Assembly (NCBI GenBank): GCA_030756715.1
Contig: JAVBJD010000009.1
Coordinates: forward strand, 1 to 32,235
Source of the DNA: Conexivisphaerales archaeon
GTDB lineage: Archaea > Thermoproteota > Nitrososphaeria > Conexivisphaerales > UBA164
DNA: 32,235 bases
Reading direction: 5' to 3'
Of this stretch, positions 18,136 to 27,043 are shown one piece after another. The notes beneath the pieces were generated by a model. The model saw nothing but the letters and a program-made list of their open reading frames with translations. It was not told the origin of the DNA and did not search any database. Numbering within the stretch: the stretch's first letter is position 1; each line of letters begins with the position of its first letter. The position numbers and the translations under genes were made by a program.

Positions 18136-19419
18136 TTGGATCCTGTAGAGTTCTCAAGAAAATATGGGGGTAAAATACAGATAATACCAAAGGTTCCGCT
18201 GAAGAGTTATGATGATTTTTCTATCATTTATACACCCGGCGTTGCCCAGGTTTCAAAAGTTATAGAGGCAGATGAAGACAGGAGCTTTGAGCTGACAAGC
18301 AGGGGAAACATGATAGCTGTGCTGACGAACGGGACAAGGGTTCTTGGCCTTGGCCCTATCGGGCCAACTGCCGGGCTTCCTGTAATGGAAGGAAAAGCTC
18401 TGCTTTACAAGTTTTTGGGCGGCGTTGACGCTGTCCCACTTGCCGTTAAGGCTGAAACTACGGAAGACATGGTAAGGATAGCGGAAGCGATACAGCCATC
18501 TTTTGGGGGGATAAACCTTGAAGATATAGAAAGCCCGATGTGCTTTGAGGTATGGGAAAAGCTGCTTGAGAAGCTGAAGATCCCTGTATGGCACGACGAC
18601 CAGCACGGTACAGCAGGAGCCATACTTGCTGGATTAATAAACGCGATGAAGCTCGCTGATAAGAAGAAGGAGACGGCAAAGGTCGTGCTCTTCGGGGCAG
18701 GGGCAGCTAACATAAGGACAGCTTATGTGCTAATAGACTACGGGTTCAATCCAAAGAACATAATACTGATAGACAGCAAGGGGCCGCTCTACGCTAACAG
18801 GGAAGATGTTGACAAGCTTATGTTCACGCACAAGTGGAAGTACGACCTCGCGGTCAGAACGAACGGGGAGAACGCGATAACCATTGAGGACGCGTTCAAA
18901 GGTGCAGACATTTTGGTAGCTGCAAGCAAACCTGGTCCCGGAACCATAGACAGACACTGGATAATGCTGATGAACGACAAGCCCATAGCGTTTTTGCTCG
19001 CGAACCCCGTGCCCGAGATGATGCCTGAAGAAGCAAAGGAAGCTGGAGCGTACATCGTCGCAACAGGCAGGAGCGACTTCCCGAACCAGGTAAACAACTC
19101 TCTTGTCTTCCCGGCTGTTTTCAGAGGCGTTCTCGACAGCAAGAGCAGCAAAGTTGACGACCAGATAGTCATAGCCGCTGCTGAAGAGCTCGCGAGGCAG
19201 GCAGAAATAAAGGGAATAAACCCGGACTACATAATACCGAGGATGGACGAATGGGAGGTATTCATAGAAGAAGCTGCCTCTGTGGCTGACGCTTCAGCAA
19301 AGCTAGGATACGCAAGGGTCAAGCTTTCGAAGGACGATTACAGACAGATCGCTAAGGAAAAGATAGAAAGCAGCAGAAAGATACTGAACAGCATACTCCC
19401 GTTTATTGAAAAACCATAA
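18136..19419 (+). CDS. Malic enzyme (oxaloacetate-decarboxylating malate dehydrogenase); ORF opens at 18082 but start likely TTG 18136
   Basis: [91 protein letters not shown]. Confidence 0.95.
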   Translation: MDPVEFSRKYGGKIQIIPKVPLKSYDDFSIIYTPGVAQVSKVIEADEDRSFELTSRGNMIAVLTNGTRVLGLGPIGPTAGLPVMEGKALLYKFLGGVDAVPLAVKAETTEDMVRIAEAIQPSFGGINLEDIESPMCFEVWEKLLEKLKIPVWHDDQHGTAGAILAGLINAMKLADKKKETAKVVLFGAGAANIRTAYVLIDYGFNPKNIILIDSKGPLYANREDVDKLMFTHKWKYDLAVRTNGENAITIEDAFKGADILVAASKPGPGTIDRHWIMLMNDKPIAFLLANPVPEMMPEEAKEAGAYIVATGRSDFPNQVNNSLVFPAVFRGVLDSKSSKVDDQIVIAAAEELARQAEIKGINPDYIIPRMDEWEVFIEEAASVADASAKLGYARVKLSKDDYRQIAKEKIESSRKILNSILPFIEKP

Positions 19420-19427
19420 TTTTTAGT

Positions 19428-20636
19428 TTATTTTACCAGTTTTATGAGAAGTTCAGATATGTCCATCACGGATTCATCCCTGTAAAGGTTTACAAAGCAT
19501 ATAGGGCATGAGGTTACTATGATTTCTGCGTTCGTTTGCTTGAGCTCTCTAAACCTCCTTTCGGATATCTTTTCAGATGCCTTGGGGTAGAAAGCCTCTA
19601 TCGGGCCTCCGCAGCAGTACGTGTTTTTACCGTTATGTAAAGGAAGGGTGAGCTCTGCAGTCTTTTTTATGAAGTCTCTGGGAACGTTGTGGTCAGTGTG
19701 CCTTACAAGGTGACAGGGCTCGTGGTAAGTAACCCTTTTGTCCAGCTTTGACAAGTTCAAGGAGTTCAGATGATCCAGGTAAAAGGAAACGTTAAAGTCA
19801 AAGTCGCTGACGTACTTTTTATACTTGTTTATCAGAACGTCATAAGTGTGGGGATCAACGGTTATTATGTTCTTTACCCCTTTTTTATGAAACAGATCGG
19901 TAACAGTCTGGGCGTACTCCTTGAAGTCAGAAACGTAGCCCATGTCTATCATGAGCGTCCCGGGATAAGGCTCTTCTTCCCCGAGGTAAGAGAACTTAAC
20001 GCCCGCTTTCCTCAAAAGATAATATATGTTCTTGAGCTGGGCTTCTGACCTTTCCTTTATCTTCTTATCGTAAAATTTTGAAAATATAAAAGAAGGGTTA
20101 CCCAAAGAAGAGAGAAGAGGAGTTATGAACCTGTAAAGCTCGCCGATCGACTTCAGCATCTCTCCGAGCTTTTTGTTATATGCCATAAGCTGGTACATGT
20201 GCCCAGTGTAGAGGATCGTTTGGTAAGAGCTGTCAAACTCAAGACCTTTAGACCACTCCGTAACTTCTTTTGTAAGTCCAAGGGGATCCCTGTACTTCTT
20301 TATGAGCACAGTTATCATCCTTGCAACCTGATGCTCCTGGTCCTGAACCTGGCCTTCAGCAATAGCCTGCTTCATAAGCTCGCTTACTACACCGGAGTTT
20401 ACGTGTGCAGGGCAAACCTGAAAACAGGCGTAGCAGTCAAGGCACGATTCGAAAGGGTCCCTGAAATTGAGGACCCTGTTTCCGTTCAGGAACTCTTTGG
20501 CGAGGTTTATTCTTCCTCTTGCGCCCATCGAAGTCCTGTAGTCAAATGCAGGTATGGTTGGGCAAACAGCCTCGCAGAATCCACAGTTTATGCATTGCGA
20601 TGTTTCTAACGTGAGATCCTTGAAAATTTCATTCAA
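19428..20636 (-). CDS. glcF: Glycolate oxidase/2-hydroxyacid dehydrogenase iron-sulfur subunit (GlcF-like)
   Basis: Two 4Fe-4S motifs (CINCGFCEAVCP, CLDCYACFQVCP) and C-terminal CCG domain (HEPCH...TYCCGGPIE...SCPICF). Confidence 0.9.
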   Translation of the reverse strand: MNEIFKDLTLETSQCINCGFCEAVCPTIPAFDYRTSMGARGRINLAKEFLNGNRVLNFRDPFESCLDCYACFQVCPAHVNSGVVSELMKQAIAEGQVQDQEHQVARMITVLIKKYRDPLGLTKEVTEWSKGLEFDSSYQTILYTGHMYQLMAYNKKLGEMLKSIGELYRFITPLLSSLGNPSFIFSKFYDKKIKERSEAQLKNIYYLLRKAGVKFSYLGEEEPYPGTLMIDMGYVSDFKEYAQTVTDLFHKKGVKNIITVDPHTYDVLINKYKKYVSDFDFNVSFYLDHLNSLNLSKLDKRVTYHEPCHLVRHTDHNVPRDFIKKTAELTLPLHNGKNTYCCGGPIEAFYPKASEKISERRFRELKQTNAEIIVTSCPICFVNLYRDESVMDISELLIKLVK

Positions 20637-21993
20637 TAAGCTTTCCCCTGTTGAGGATGTCCCTGGGGTCGAAGACGTTCTTTATCTTCTTCATCAGTTC
20701 AAGGTTTATCTGGTTTCCCCTGTAGGCGAATTCTTTCTGCAGAAGCTCTTTTTTCTCCAGGCCTATCCCGTGTTCAGCTGAAACACAACCACCGTGTTTC
20801 ACTGCTATCATCGCTGTTTCTAAAAGAAGCTCTTTTGCTTTATCGATCTCGTTGGGACCTGTGAATATGTTGAGGTGGACGTTGCCATCGCCTATATGGC
20901 CGAATATGGAAACCTTCATTCCGCTGGACTGAATGGCTCTGTAAATTTCATCTATTGTTTCTGAAATCTTTGAAGGGGGCACAACTATATCCCCGATGAT
21001 AACCTTCTGTTCCGGCTTATCCCTTTCTAAAAGCAGGGATGAATAAAGGCCCTTCCTTAATTTCATGGCGTTATCCATTTCAGCCTGATCCTTTATAGTT
21101 CTCACTTCTATTGGGTCGGTTTCTTTAAGAGCCTTCAGTGTTTCATCGCTGTTTTCAGAGGTTATTATTATCAGAAGGGCCTTTGCTTTATCAGGGTAAG
21201 GTATGCCGTAGCCCTTAACAGCGTCCATGGATATTTCGTCTAAAAATTCAGCCGTCAAAGGTATGAGCCCTCTCTCGTTAAGCGTGCCAATTACGTCTCC
21301 AAATTTCTTATAACTGTCATAGAAGACCAGAAACATCGTGTCCCTCTTTGGCAGTGGAGCTATCTTAAGAATGGCTTTCGTTATTACAGCAAGCGTGCCC
21401 TCGCTCCCTACCATGAGAGCAGTGAGGTCGTAGCCCTCTGACCTCTTCAAAGTTTTTTCACCGAACTGAGTTACAGTACCGTCTGGGAGAACGACTTCCA
21501 GCCCAAGAACCCACTCTTTGGTCGCACCGTACTTTGCTCCCCTGACCCCTCCTGCGTTAGTGTTTATCGACCCGCCTACTGTTGCCGCTATGTCGCTCGC
21601 CGGATCCGGAGGATACATGTACCCATATCTTTCCAGATACGCGTTCAGTTCCCCTACCCTGACGCCCGCTTCAGCTATTACGTACCTGTCCTTTATGTTA
21701 ACTTCTAAGATCTTGTCAAACCTTAGCATGCTCATGACTATCCCTCCTTCTGGAACAGAAGAACCTGTTAACGAGGTGCCTCCTCCTCTAACGTAAACAG
21801 GTATGTTGTTATCGTAACAGAGCTTAAGGATCTTTGAAACTTCAGAAGTGCTGCCGGGAATCACCACGGCAATGGGTTTCTTACCCTCAATGTAAGAAGC
21901 ATCCTTAACATAAGGGACTATGTCCTCGTACTTAGTCAAGACATATTCCTTTCCAACGATCTTTGCCAGCTCGTTTGTAACGCTCATCATCAA
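20629..21993 (-). CDS. glcD: FAD-linked glycolate/D-lactate dehydrogenase (GlcD-like), copy 1
   Basis: VYVRGGGTSLTGSSVPEGGIV, YPPDPASDIAATVGGSINTNAGGVRGAKYGATKEWVLGLEVVLPDG, GDGNVHLN, SAEHGIGLEKK. Confidence 0.95.
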   Translation of the reverse strand: MMMSVTNELAKIVGKEYVLTKYEDIVPYVKDASYIEGKKPIAVVIPGSTSEVSKILKLCYDNNIPVYVRGGGTSLTGSSVPEGGIVMSMLRFDKILEVNIKDRYVIAEAGVRVGELNAYLERYGYMYPPDPASDIAATVGGSINTNAGGVRGAKYGATKEWVLGLEVVLPDGTVTQFGEKTLKRSEGYDLTALMVGSEGTLAVITKAILKIAPLPKRDTMFLVFYDSYKKFGDVIGTLNERGLIPLTAEFLDEISMDAVKGYGIPYPDKAKALLIIITSENSDETLKALKETDPIEVRTIKDQAEMDNAMKLRKGLYSSLLLERDKPEQKVIIGDIVVPPSKISETIDEIYRAIQSSGMKVSIFGHIGDGNVHLNIFTGPNEIDKAKELLLETAMIAVKHGGCVSAEHGIGLEKKELLQKEFAYRGNQINLELMKKIKNVFDPRDILNRGKLIE

Positions 21994-22033
21994 TATAATA
22001 TATAATTTTATATATAAACGATGTTTTGAAATA

Positions 22034-22057
22034 CGTTAATAAAAAACGCGTTAATAA
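22034..22057. promoter_or_regulatory. Direct repeat CGTTAATAA x2 (22034-22042, 22049-22057) with palindrome AACGCGTT (22045-22052), upstream of the glcD1 TATA
   Basis: Exact 9-mer repeated at 15-bp spacing, just upstream (minus-strand sense) of TATA-like tract 22008-22018. Confidence 0.45.
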
Positions 22058-22073
22058 TAAAAATCATTCTTTT

Positions 22074-24878
22074 CTAAAAATAATCGTATATGTAGTCGTG
22101 TATCTGAAGGATTTCTTTCGGCAGTTTCTTTTTCTTTATGGCGTTAACTATTTCGTCCCTTGATGGATTACCATCATTATCCCTGTAGACAGGTTTCAGA
22201 TCTCTGTCAAGGTAATATATTGCATCCAGAAGTTTCTCTCTTGTTTCAGTGTTTTTGTCTGCAAGCGAGAAAAGAACCCTTGCGCTGTGCTGGATGTACT
22301 TTGGAGACAGTATCTGCCTCTTTAGCACGTCCATTATGAATGGAGCTTCCCTGCGGTCAAACATGGGCTCGTTGGCCTTTAACAATCCCAGAACATAACT
22401 GTACTTGAGGCCAAGCTTATCCGATATGCTCCTTGCGGCTTCGTTCAGGGTCAACTTTTTCTCATAAGTAGGCTCCTTACCGTAAGTTCTTGAAACTGCA
22501 TCCTGCACAGAGTCAATGCTCTCCAGAACTTTCAGCATTTTATCGCTGAACTGTACGTTTAGGAGCTCAGCGATCTTTTTCACAACGTTCTCGTCGAGCT
22601 CTTTGTAGAGCACAATCTCTTTCAGGACTTCGTCGAGCTTCTGAGAAACGTCTTCATATGTCTTTCCGCCCTCCACGCCTATTGCGCTTATCGCCAGCCT
22701 CATAGCTACAAGCCTGTCGTAATCTTTGTAGAACTCAGCCGTCCACTTATAGTGCTGCTCCCATATCTTCTCGAAAAGATCCCTGTCAAATGTTGTCCCA
22801 GCTTTAACTTCGTAAACGTTTTCGTCCGGGATGACTCCATCCTTAGTGAGCTTTGGACCTTTAACATAGCCGTCCTTAGTTATCTTTGCTTTGTTGTTAG
22901 CAAGGGTCCAGAGCCATGAAACGAATATCCTGTACGTTGCGAGGTCGTTCATAAACCTTACAAGCCTGTTTGCGAAGGCCCTATAGTCGTCTATAGCAGC
23001 TGCAAGGTTTCCGTTCAGGACCTGGAAGCCGTAGTTTGCGGCCATGTAGAATGCGTGCTGTATGTTTTCAACAGTTACGTCGCCTTCTGCAATGTCGTAA
23101 AGGCTGTTCCAGAGGTCCTTGCCCCTCCAGAGTTTATCAGATGATACGAACTTTTCGGGACTTTCAAGCATGTCCTTTGTTATAACCCAGGGGGTTATCT
23201 TGCCGTTCTCGTCAACAAGGCCGAGGCTGTTGAGCAGCTTTTTCTCGTCCTCAGTTAGCCCGCTCTCAACCTTCGGAGCAACCCTTTCACCGTTCTGTTC
23301 TTCCCAGACGACAGGAGCATCCAGCATCTTCTGTAGCTCAGATATGTCAGCCCTGAGCGGGCCGTTTCCAGCAGCAACGTACTGGTCGTCAGGAGAAGCA
23401 ACCCAGCTCTGTCTGTACGCGTCGTACAGCTTACCCTTTACCCTTCCGCTGAGAATATCTTCAAGCGTTATTTTCTTATCAGATGGGTCGTCTTTTGCTA
23501 CAAAGGAAGCCTTTTTGTCCGAAGCGCTTGAATCAGGAACGAATGTTGTCTTATTGTTTTTCGGGTCCTCTTCGGGGACAAAGATAAGGCCTATGAGCCT
23601 TTCCCTTAGCTTGTCGAGCTTCATAGCCCTGAGAGTCACCGCGTTGTGTCTGTTCCTTCCGTACGCGTCGGACTTCTGGTAGAGCATAACTGCTGCCATG
23701 CCGCCTATTGGAGCACCGTTCTTCAGTTCTCCGTCCTTGATGCCGGCCATAACGTTGAGAAGAGCGTTGTACCTCTGGTAGGCCATCATGTGAGGAGAAG
23801 TCATTCCCATGCGAGAACCGTTCTGCGGGTCGGGGAGTATCTTTTCGTTCTTCCACATCTCAATAAGGCTGGCAGTGTAGTCCCACCTTCCAACGTTAGC
23901 GCCTATAAGCCAGTACCTCCACGTCCACATTATGGCCGGAAGGTGCCTGCCTGCGTTTCCCTCTTCGTAAAGGGCTTTGAACTTTATGAGGCTGCCGGGC
24001 TTTTCAGCGCCCATCAGCTTTTCTAACTTCCATATAGCTTTGGCCAGCATGAAGGCTTCCTGAGGCGTCTGGGTCTTCGGCAGGTAGAAAAGCACAATCC
24101 TGCCTGCTTTTTTCAAAGAATCATAATCGTTCAGCGCGTGGACAACCAGGTCAACGACGAAAGAAGGTGCCGGTTTCCCATCGATCTCAACGTTAAAGGT
24201 AAGCAGATGAATGCCCGGGATCCTGTGGAAGCTAGCGGGCCACTTTTCCATCGGTTTCTGCATCTTGTAAACCCTGACCTGACCCTTTTTCTCTATCCTT
24301 ACTTCCATGAGCTGACCGGCCAGTATCTTCTTTTCGTTCAGCCTGGATTCAAAAAGGCCGATGGAGGATTTGTCCCTGCTGCTGATCGGTATGTAATCAG
24401 GGGGTGCAGCGTCTTCATCGTCCGGACCCATTGTCGCAGCAACGTCAGCGTTTATCTGCTTTATTGCCATGTCCGGAGGGCTCCATGGCCCTGTTATCTC
24501 AAGTCCTGGGTTCTTAAGCGGGTGAGCGTAATCCGGGATGGGGACGAGGTCGTTCAGACGCCACGCCAGAGGCGTGTCCTTGCCCAAAAAGTTGTCGATC
24601 AGGCCCTGAACGATTTCTCTGTAAGTCCTCTTTTCCCCCGTAACCGGGTCCTCGTACACTTCATCCCATTTAGGAATAGAGTACTTTTCCCTTACTTTCT
24701 GGGGGGAATCAAGAAGTTCCCTTCTCTTTTTAAGGACCTCTTCCCAGAGGTTCTTAACTTCATCGTATACCTGGGCTATCACGTCTTCCACGACGAGCTT
24801 TCTGCCGTTTACGTTTTTTTCACCGAAAAGCTCAGAGTATTTTTGAGCTACCCTGTTAGAAAGTTTAACCCTTTCCAT
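22074..24878 (-). CDS. Large archaeal-type malate synthase, 934 aa
   Basis: LFYLPKTQTPQEAFMLAKAIW, GANVGRWDYTASLIEMW, GMTSPHMMAYQRYNALL, GAPIGGMAAVMLYQ correspond to malate synthase LPK, GxNxGRWDYxxS, MTSPxMxAY and GGMAA motifs. Confidence 0.88.
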   Translation of the reverse strand: MERVKLSNRVAQKYSELFGEKNVNGRKLVVEDVIAQVYDEVKNLWEEVLKKRRELLDSPQKVREKYSIPKWDEVYEDPVTGEKRTYREIVQGLIDNFLGKDTPLAWRLNDLVPIPDYAHPLKNPGLEITGPWSPPDMAIKQINADVAATMGPDDEDAAPPDYIPISSRDKSSIGLFESRLNEKKILAGQLMEVRIEKKGQVRVYKMQKPMEKWPASFHRIPGIHLLTFNVEIDGKPAPSFVVDLVVHALNDYDSLKKAGRIVLFYLPKTQTPQEAFMLAKAIWKLEKLMGAEKPGSLIKFKALYEEGNAGRHLPAIMWTWRYWLIGANVGRWDYTASLIEMWKNEKILPDPQNGSRMGMTSPHMMAYQRYNALLNVMAGIKDGELKNGAPIGGMAAVMLYQKSDAYGRNRHNAVTLRAMKLDKLRERLIGLIFVPEEDPKNNKTTFVPDSSASDKKASFVAKDDPSDKKITLEDILSGRVKGKLYDAYRQSWVASPDDQYVAAGNGPLRADISELQKMLDAPVVWEEQNGERVAPKVESGLTEDEKKLLNSLGLVDENGKITPWVITKDMLESPEKFVSSDKLWRGKDLWNSLYDIAEGDVTVENIQHAFYMAANYGFQVLNGNLAAAIDDYRAFANRLVRFMNDLATYRIFVSWLWTLANNKAKITKDGYVKGPKLTKDGVIPDENVYEVKAGTTFDRDLFEKIWEQHYKWTAEFYKDYDRLVAMRLAISAIGVEGGKTYEDVSQKLDEVLKEIVLYKELDENVVKKIAELLNVQFSDKMLKVLESIDSVQDAVSRTYGKEPTYEKKLTLNEAARSISDKLGLKYSYVLGLLKANEPMFDRREAPFIMDVLKRQILSPKYIQHSARVLFSLADKNTETREKLLDAIYYLDRDLKPVYRDNDGNPSRDEIVNAIKKKKLPKEILQIHDYIYDYF

Positions 24879-24903
24879 TTTAAGTTATATTTAAAAGATG
24901 TTA

Positions 24904-24912
24904 TTATATAAA
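24904..24912 (-). promoter_or_regulatory. TATA box of the malate synthase gene
   Basis: Minus strand TTTATATAA about 30 nt upstream of the ATG; suggests a leaderless transcript. Confidence 0.55.
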
Positions 24913-24989
24913 CCTTTCACATAATAAGAAGATGCTAGACAAACGTGTAACTTTTTTAAACAGAATATTAAAAAGCTATAAAACAGTTT

Positions 24990-25601
24990 ATGCTAACAAA
25001 TAATGTGGAAATAAAAGCTGAAAAATTGAATTCATATGAGTGGAAGGTTAAAGATCTTGTGATAGATGATAGGATTGGAACTTTTAGCAAAGTTTTCCAG
25101 AACCATGGGGGCTATTTTTTCGCTGTTGAGAGGAAAGCGCTGTATGATACAATGTCTGGCATAGTAAAGGGAAGAAGCTCACTGGTTTACACGAACCTCA
25201 GAGCAGAATACGAAGAAACTGTAAAAAAGCTTGGACTGGATAGGGTTATCAGGCTTGACAAGAACTCAAAAGTTGATGCAAAGAAAGCCCTTTTCGACGT
25301 TGAAGTTGGTATAATGGAGCCTGATGCGCTTGCCGCAGAATCAGGATCAATAATTCTGTTTGATTTTGACGCTACAAAGAGCTTCGTAGCATTTCTTCCC
25401 GAGATATTCATAGCGATAGCCGATGAAAGCCTTATGTACGATACAGTGCCAGAAGCCGTGGGAGCTCTGACCAAAAAGCACAACAGGTTACCGGCAACGA
25501 TACAGATAGTTAACGGGCCTAGCAGGACCGGCGACATAGAAAACAAGATAGTTAGGCCTTCTCACGGCCCAAAGGACGCTTATCTGATAATGGTGAGGTA
25601 A
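24990..25601 (+). CDS. lutC: LutC-like LUD-domain protein
   Basis: DALAAESGSIILFDFDATKSFVAFLPEIFIAIADESLM, QIVNGPSRTGDIENKIVRPSHGPKDAYLIMV. Confidence 0.88.
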   Translation: MLTNNVEIKAEKLNSYEWKVKDLVIDDRIGTFSKVFQNHGGYFFAVERKALYDTMSGIVKGRSSLVYTNLRAEYEETVKKLGLDRVIRLDKNSKVDAKKALFDVEVGIMEPDALAAESGSIILFDFDATKSFVAFLPEIFIAIADESLMYDTVPEAVGALTKKHNRLPATIQIVNGPSRTGDIENKIVRPSHGPKDAYLIMVR

Positions 25602-26732
25602 ATGAGCTACAAACAGGTACACAGAAAGATACTAAGGGCTCTCCAAAAGGAAGACCTGAGGAAGGGCTCAGAGGCAGCTACAAAGGACGAGCTGAAAAAG
25701 AGGAGGTACGCCATAGAAGCTCATAAGTACTCTTTAAAGTGGGCAGAAGACGTAAAGAACGCAAAGTCTTCAATGCTTTCTGACATAGAATCTTCAGTTG
25801 AAAAGTTCAGAGAAGCTTTTGAAGGTAAAAACAAACACTTTTACTTTGCGAAAACGCCTGAAAACCTGAAGAACATAATATACAGCATTATAAAACCAGG
25901 AGATGTAGGAGTCAAAAGCAAGAGCATGGTCGGAGAAGAAATAGAGCTCAGGCAGTTCATGGAAGGGAAGGGCATAAAGATATACGAGACGGACCTCGGT
26001 GAATTTCTGATCCAGCTCGCGAACGAAAAGCCGGCGCACATGGTAACGCCGGCAGTCAATATGAGCGAAGAAAGGGCGAGAGAGCTGCTAGAGCCAGTTG
26101 TAGGAGAGAAACTCAGCGACGTAACGTCAATGGTCCTTGGAGTTAGGAAGTTCATGAGAAAGATATTCTTTTCAGCCGACTTCGGCATGGTTGGCGCAAA
26201 CGCGCTATCTGCTGACACCGGATCAGTGATCTTCATAACAAATGAAGGCAACGGGGCTCTGACCTCGACGCTTCCAGACAAGCTTATAGTGATAACTTCT
26301 GTGGAAAAGATATATCCGACGCTTCTGGATGCTATAAAGGCTGTTACCACTCAGGCCATCTTCAGCGGTTTTGAGTACACTACTTACGTGCACATAATAA
26401 ATGGACCCTATGATACGTATGGCCCAAAGGAAATACATTTGATAATGCTTGACAACGGCAGAATCAGAGAAGATGACCTTAAAGAAACCCTTCTCTGCAT
26501 AAAGTGCGGAGCATGCCAGTTCGCCTGCCCTGTATTCCAGGTAGTTGACGGTGCCTGGGGGCACATTTACACTGCTGCAATAGGCGTTCCGTGGACAGCT
26601 ATAACAAATTCAAAGGATACAGCAAGGTCCCTTGCAGCTTTTTGCCTTGAATGTGGTAAATGCAGGGAAGTCTGCCCGATGAAGATAGATATACCTGAGC
26701 TAATAAGAAAAATAAAAGCAAGAGAGGTTTAA
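25602..26732 (+). CDS. lutB: LutB-like protein: LUD domain plus 2x[4Fe-4S] ferredoxin domain
   Basis: KSKSMVGEEIELRQFMEGKGIKIYETDLGEFLIQLANEKPAHMVTPAVN; CIKCGACQFACP and CLECGKCREVCP. ATG directly follows lutC stop. Confidence 0.9.
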   Translation: MSYKQVHRKILRALQKEDLRKGSEAATKDELKKRRYAIEAHKYSLKWAEDVKNAKSSMLSDIESSVEKFREAFEGKNKHFYFAKTPENLKNIIYSIIKPGDVGVKSKSMVGEEIELRQFMEGKGIKIYETDLGEFLIQLANEKPAHMVTPAVNMSEERARELLEPVVGEKLSDVTSMVLGVRKFMRKIFFSADFGMVGANALSADTGSVIFITNEGNGALTSTLPDKLIVITSVEKIYPTLLDAIKAVTTQAIFSGFEYTTYVHIINGPYDTYGPKEIHLIMLDNGRIREDDLKETLLCIKCGACQFACPVFQVVDGAWGHIYTAAIGVPWTAITNSKDTARSLAAFCLECGKCREVCPMKIDIPELIRKIKAREV

Positions 26733-26734
26733 AA

Positions 26735-27040
26735 TCACTTAACGGCGTTCAGCTTTTTCGCTATGTAGTCCCTTGCGTATATCGCCAGCTCCGCGACGTC
26801 GACGCCGGTCGGGCACTCGATGTAACATCTCCTGCAGGTGTTGCACGTATAAATAGAATCTATTGCCTCTTCGATCTTGAAGTTGGGCTCGTTCACCATG
26901 GCTTTTATCAGGGTTACCCTGCCACGGGGGCTGTAATACTCGTTCATCCCGTGAACGGCCCAGCTTGGACACGAGTAAACGCAGAAGCCGCACCTTATGC
27001 ACTTCTGAGTTACCTGTTTAAGTATTTCTTCTGAGTTCAT
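26735..27040 (-). CDS. 2x[4Fe-4S] ferredoxin subunit (HdrC / split GlcF N-terminal half)
   Basis: CIRCGFCVYSCPSWAVHG...SPRGRVTLIKAMV...CNTCRRCYIECPTGVDVAELA. Confidence 0.88.
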   Translation of the reverse strand: MNSEEILKQVTQKCIRCGFCVYSCPSWAVHGMNEYYSPRGRVTLIKAMVNEPNFKIEEAIDSIYTCNTCRRCYIECPTGVDVAELAIYARDYIAKKLNAVK

Positions 27041-27043
27041 ATA

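Noticed and set aside
22074-24878. Malate synthase as evidence of a glyoxylate bypass
   Set aside because: No isocitrate lyase in the window; neighbours point to glycolate as glyoxylate source. The full genome would be needed to exclude it.
23119-24911. Long plus-strand ORFs (187 aa and 257 aa) opposite malate synthase
   Set aside because: Shadow ORFs antisense to a well supported CDS; compositions (Ser/Phe/Pro-rich) lack domain signals.
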